Shown one piece after another: positions 62,112 through 64,000 of a DNA stretch of 64,000 nt. The first letter of the stretch is position 1, and each line of letters starts with the position of its first letter. Made by a program: the position numbers and the translations under genes. This stretch comes from Enterococcus dispar ATCC 51266. GTDB lineage: Bacteria > Bacillota > Bacilli > Lactobacillales > Enterococcaceae. The stretch is taken from the NCBI RefSeq assembly GCF_000406945.1, contig NZ_KE136354.1:898101-962100 (forward strand). Direction: 5' to 3'. The notes under the pieces are model-generated. The model had not been told where the DNA came from. It ran no database searches and saw nothing but the letters and a program-made list of their open reading frames with translations.

Positions 62112-62969
62112 GCCGATATTACTCACGAGATGCCATTGTTGGCAATAGTTTTGAACAGAAATTGCCGTTTTTGCATCATACGAAAATCCGGTAATCGAAG
62201 CAAGTTTTAACGCGGTTTCATGAAAAATTTTTTGTGTTTTATCAAGACTCTGCCAAATTTTTTCATTCGTGGTAAAATCCATCAACTCTAATAATAGCTG
62301 TTGCGTTTGCTCGTTGAGATACTTTAGTAAATATTTGTCATTTTTACCAATACTAATGGTGAATCGGTGTTCAAAAGCAACTTGCCAACTTAGTAAGCGC
62401 CGTAATTCCTTCTGACAAATGCCATAAAGGTGATCTGTAGCATATAAGGTTTCTTGGCGCCATAATCCTTTGACAATATAAGTCGATACCCACCAAAACT
62501 CATTGCAACAATCTGCAAACTCCTCCTGACTAGGGGGCATTAAAAGATACCCAGCAGCATTCGTTTTTTTTAAATCAGAAAGTAGGTTTTGGGGATCCCA
62601 TAAGGGCATGACGATTTTTTCTGTTTTTAACCAGTCGGACAGGCTTTTTATAGGACAAAGCAGCAAATCAATGCGATTATTATCAGTAAACAACATTAAA
62701 AATGTAAAACAGTCTCCTAATGTAGCCGGAAATAATGTCATCTCTTCTGGACATTGCATAATTAAGATTTCACCAAAATCTTTTAGCCAACTGCGCTCTT
62801 TTAATAAACTCTCTTTTTCATCAACCACGTATACAATGTCATAGTCTTGAAATATATCTTTTGGTGCTTGCGGATTAACCCGCGATCCAGAAATTGCCAC
62901 TGCTTTAACCTGAGGTAAATTTTTAGCTACTTGTTTTATTCGGGCTAACATTTCTTTTTCCGTACGCAT
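62109..62969 (-). CDS. ANT(6)-like aminoglycoside 6-adenylyltransferase
   Basis: This 286-residue nucleotidyltransferase is of the streptomycin adenylyltransferase (AadE/AadK) family. The active-site GSRVNP (about 28-33) and the metal-binding DYDIVYVV aspartates fit the family, followed by the typical NRIDLLLCPI and a helical C-terminal domain. Such chromosomal copies may give low streptomycin resistance or have another role. ATG at 62969 follows GGAAG by six bases; an earlier ATG lies before that site. Confidence 0.88.
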   Translation of the reverse strand: MRTEKEMLARIKQVAKNLPQVKAVAISGSRVNPQAPKDIFQDYDIVYVVDEKESLLKERSWLKDFGEILIMQCPEEMTLFPATLGDCFTFLMLFTDNNRIDLLLCPIKSLSDWLKTEKIVMPLWDPQNLLSDLKKTNAAGYLLMPPSQEEFADCCNEFWWVSTYIVKGLWRQETLYATDHLYGICQKELRRLLSWQVAFEHRFTISIGKNDKYLLKYLNEQTQQLLLELMDFTTNEKIWQSLDKTQKIFHETALKLASITGFSYDAKTAISVQNYCQQWHLVSNIG

Positions 62970-63046
62970 TTTCTCTTCCTTTCTCATTTACATAAAAATT
63001 TAGAAAATCTTTGAAAGATGTAACCTTTTTTTCATAGCCGAACTTG

Positions 63047-63055
63047 TGCTATAAT
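63047..63055 (+). promoter_or_regulatory. Extended -10 promoter of helD
   Basis: TGCTATAAT (63047-63055) is an extended -10 with no good -35. A GTGATTTTATCAC palindrome follows at about 63064-63076 near the transcription start. Confidence 0.6.
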
Positions 63056-63102
63056 TTTATGGCGTGATTTTATCACACACTTACGGAATGGAGGCTTGTT
63101 TT

Positions 63103-64000
63103 ATGGATGAACGTGCCAAAGAGCAACAGCATGTCACTCGAACTATTGCGCTCATTTACAATGAGCAAAAAGTAATTAAAGAACAACAACAACAATTAAC
63201 TGGCAAAATGCAAGCTGAATTAAAAGAAGTCGCCGATCATCAAATTCGTGGTGGTTCAAATGAATCTTTTTATGAATCTGCTGTCGAGTATCGGCAACAT
63301 GAACAAGAATTATTACTCAAATATCACACCGCTGAAAGTCAGGCAAAACGATTAAAAACGCTTTATGCAATGGCGGGAAATCCTTATTTTGCGCGTATTG
63401 ATTTTAAAGAAGGCCAAGAAAATAAGGAGACTCTTTATCTGGGTATTGCCTCTTTGCGGGATAAAAATCAAGAAACAATTGTAATCGATTGGCGGGCCCC
63501 CATTGCCAATCTTTATTACGAAGGTGAGCTGGGGCCGGCTTTTTATGAAACCGATCACGACCGCTATGAGGTAGAACTTTTATTAAAACGACAATTCAAA
63601 GTTCAAGATGGCCAGATGCTTTCTATGGTAGACACTTCTGAAGTGATTAATGATGAATTTTTATTAGAAATTTTAGATGAAGCCTCTTCTTCTCAAATGA
63701 AAAATATTGTCTCCACTATTCAAAAAGCGCAAAATAGAATCATTCGGAATACCACCAGTAAAGTAATGTTAATTGAAGGCATCGCCGGTAGCGGTAAAAC
63801 TTCGGCCCTTTTACAGCGAATTGCTTTTCTGTTATATCGGAATCGTAAATGGCTGGCAGATGAACAAGTTCTTTTATTTTCACCTAACCACTTATTTTCT
63901 GATTATATTTCAATGGTTTTACCTTCGCTTGGGGAAAGCACAGTCCCAACTCGGACGTTCCGCTCTTTTATGGACCAATTGTTACCACAATTTACTATTG
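63103..64000 (+). CDS. helD: HelD RNA polymerase-recycling helicase-like ATPase (5' part)
   Basis: The frame is open from ATG 63103 to the end of the window (299 codons, no stop), so the 3' part lies outside. It has a long N-terminal coiled-coil arm (about 1-95), IDWRAPIANLYYEG (about 142-155) and Walker A GIAGSGKT near 228, followed by ALLQRIAFLLY. This is the UvrD-like HelD family that frees RNA polymerase from stalled or terminated complexes. GGAGG lies eight bases before the ATG. Confidence 0.93.
   Translation, partial: MDERAKEQQHVTRTIALIYNEQKVIKEQQQQLTGKMQAELKEVADHQIRGGSNESFYESAVEYRQHEQELLLKYHTAESQAKRLKTLYAMAGNPYFARIDFKEGQENKETLYLGIASLRDKNQETIVIDWRAPIANLYYEGELGPAFYETDHDRYEVELLLKRQFKVQDGQMLSMVDTSEVINDEFLLEILDEASSSQMKNIVSTIQKAQNRIIRNTTSKVMLIEGIAGSGKTSALLQRIAFLLYRNRKWLADEQVLLFSPNHLFSDYISMVLPSLGESTVPTRTFRSFMDQLLPQFTI

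Noticed and set aside
1-64000. CRISPR arrays, insertion sequences, tRNA genes
   Set aside because: I found no spaced direct repeats, transposase frames or cloverleaf sequences on reading both strands.

Overview
The window looks like chromosome of a low-GC Gram-positive coccus of the Lactobacillales, most probably an Enterococcus or close relative (Enterococcaceae). The grounds are the class 1A dihydroorotate dehydrogenase, the gene order rimP-nusA-ylxR-ylxQ-infB-rbfA, comEA-comEB-comEC-holA facing rpsT, sigma-54/LevR-controlled mannose-class PTS genes, AGGAGG ribosome sites, T-box and fluoride riboswitches, and general AT-richness. The species cannot be fixed by reading. I see no tRNA or rRNA gene, insertion sequence, CRISPR array or integrated phage.

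Layout. 1-210: two tandem sigma-A promoters pointing left out of the window, very probably those of an rRNA operon. 548-8015: a sigma-54-dependent PTS operon (EIIA, EIIB, EIIC, EIID), a FrlB-type deglycase, a LevR-type activator and a HAD phosphatase; together they predict uptake and breakdown of a glycated amine (Amadori or Heyns product). 8264-13950: a large secreted wall hydrolase, a GNAT acetyltransferase, signal peptidase I, pyrDA and a MIP18-family Fe-S factor. 13990-16860: a P2-type cation ATPase split by a one-base frameshift in an A7 run, with a long leader. 17202-26690: YitT protein, PD-(D/E)XK/Rad3-like helicase, orphan holin, B3/4 editing-like protein, MBL hydrolase, histidine phosphatase, uppP, phosphate transport (DUF47-Pit) and rpsT. 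26794-31243: holA and the late competence genes comEC, comEB, comEA.

31440-42520: HAD phosphatase, DUF711 and ACT-domain pair, a phosphoglycerate mutase, a MATE pump behind a palindrome, a DUF1538-DUF1538-PII operon, a WalR-box-controlled LysM/3D wall protein, an unlisted 45-residue membrane peptide, a 2-hydroxyacid dehydrogenase, and a fluoride riboswitch that controls a CLC-F fluoride exporter plus a histidine-rich unknown protein. 42523-48890: flavodoxin, NfnA, NfnB and pyruvate:flavodoxin oxidoreductase in one operon, which predicts a low-potential electron circuit joining pyruvate oxidation to NADH/NADPH. 49164-56477: the translation/transcription operon from rimP to rbfA, then truB-ribF. 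56617-59735: two small membrane proteins, and thrS behind a threonine T-box. 59756-64000: a tautomerase, an SPC-type metal P1B ATPase, an ANT(6)-like aminoglycoside nucleotidyltransferase and the start of helD.

Most genes from position 1 to 62969 lie on the minus strand; the exceptions are short plus-strand groups mostly bounded by bidirectional terminators. The items most worth following up are the flavodoxin-Nfn-NifJ operon, the fluoride operon with its unknown partner protein, the sigma-54 glycation-product operon with its visible enhancer repeats, the DUF1538/PII operon, the pseudoenzyme domain in the wall hydrolase and the A7 frameshift.
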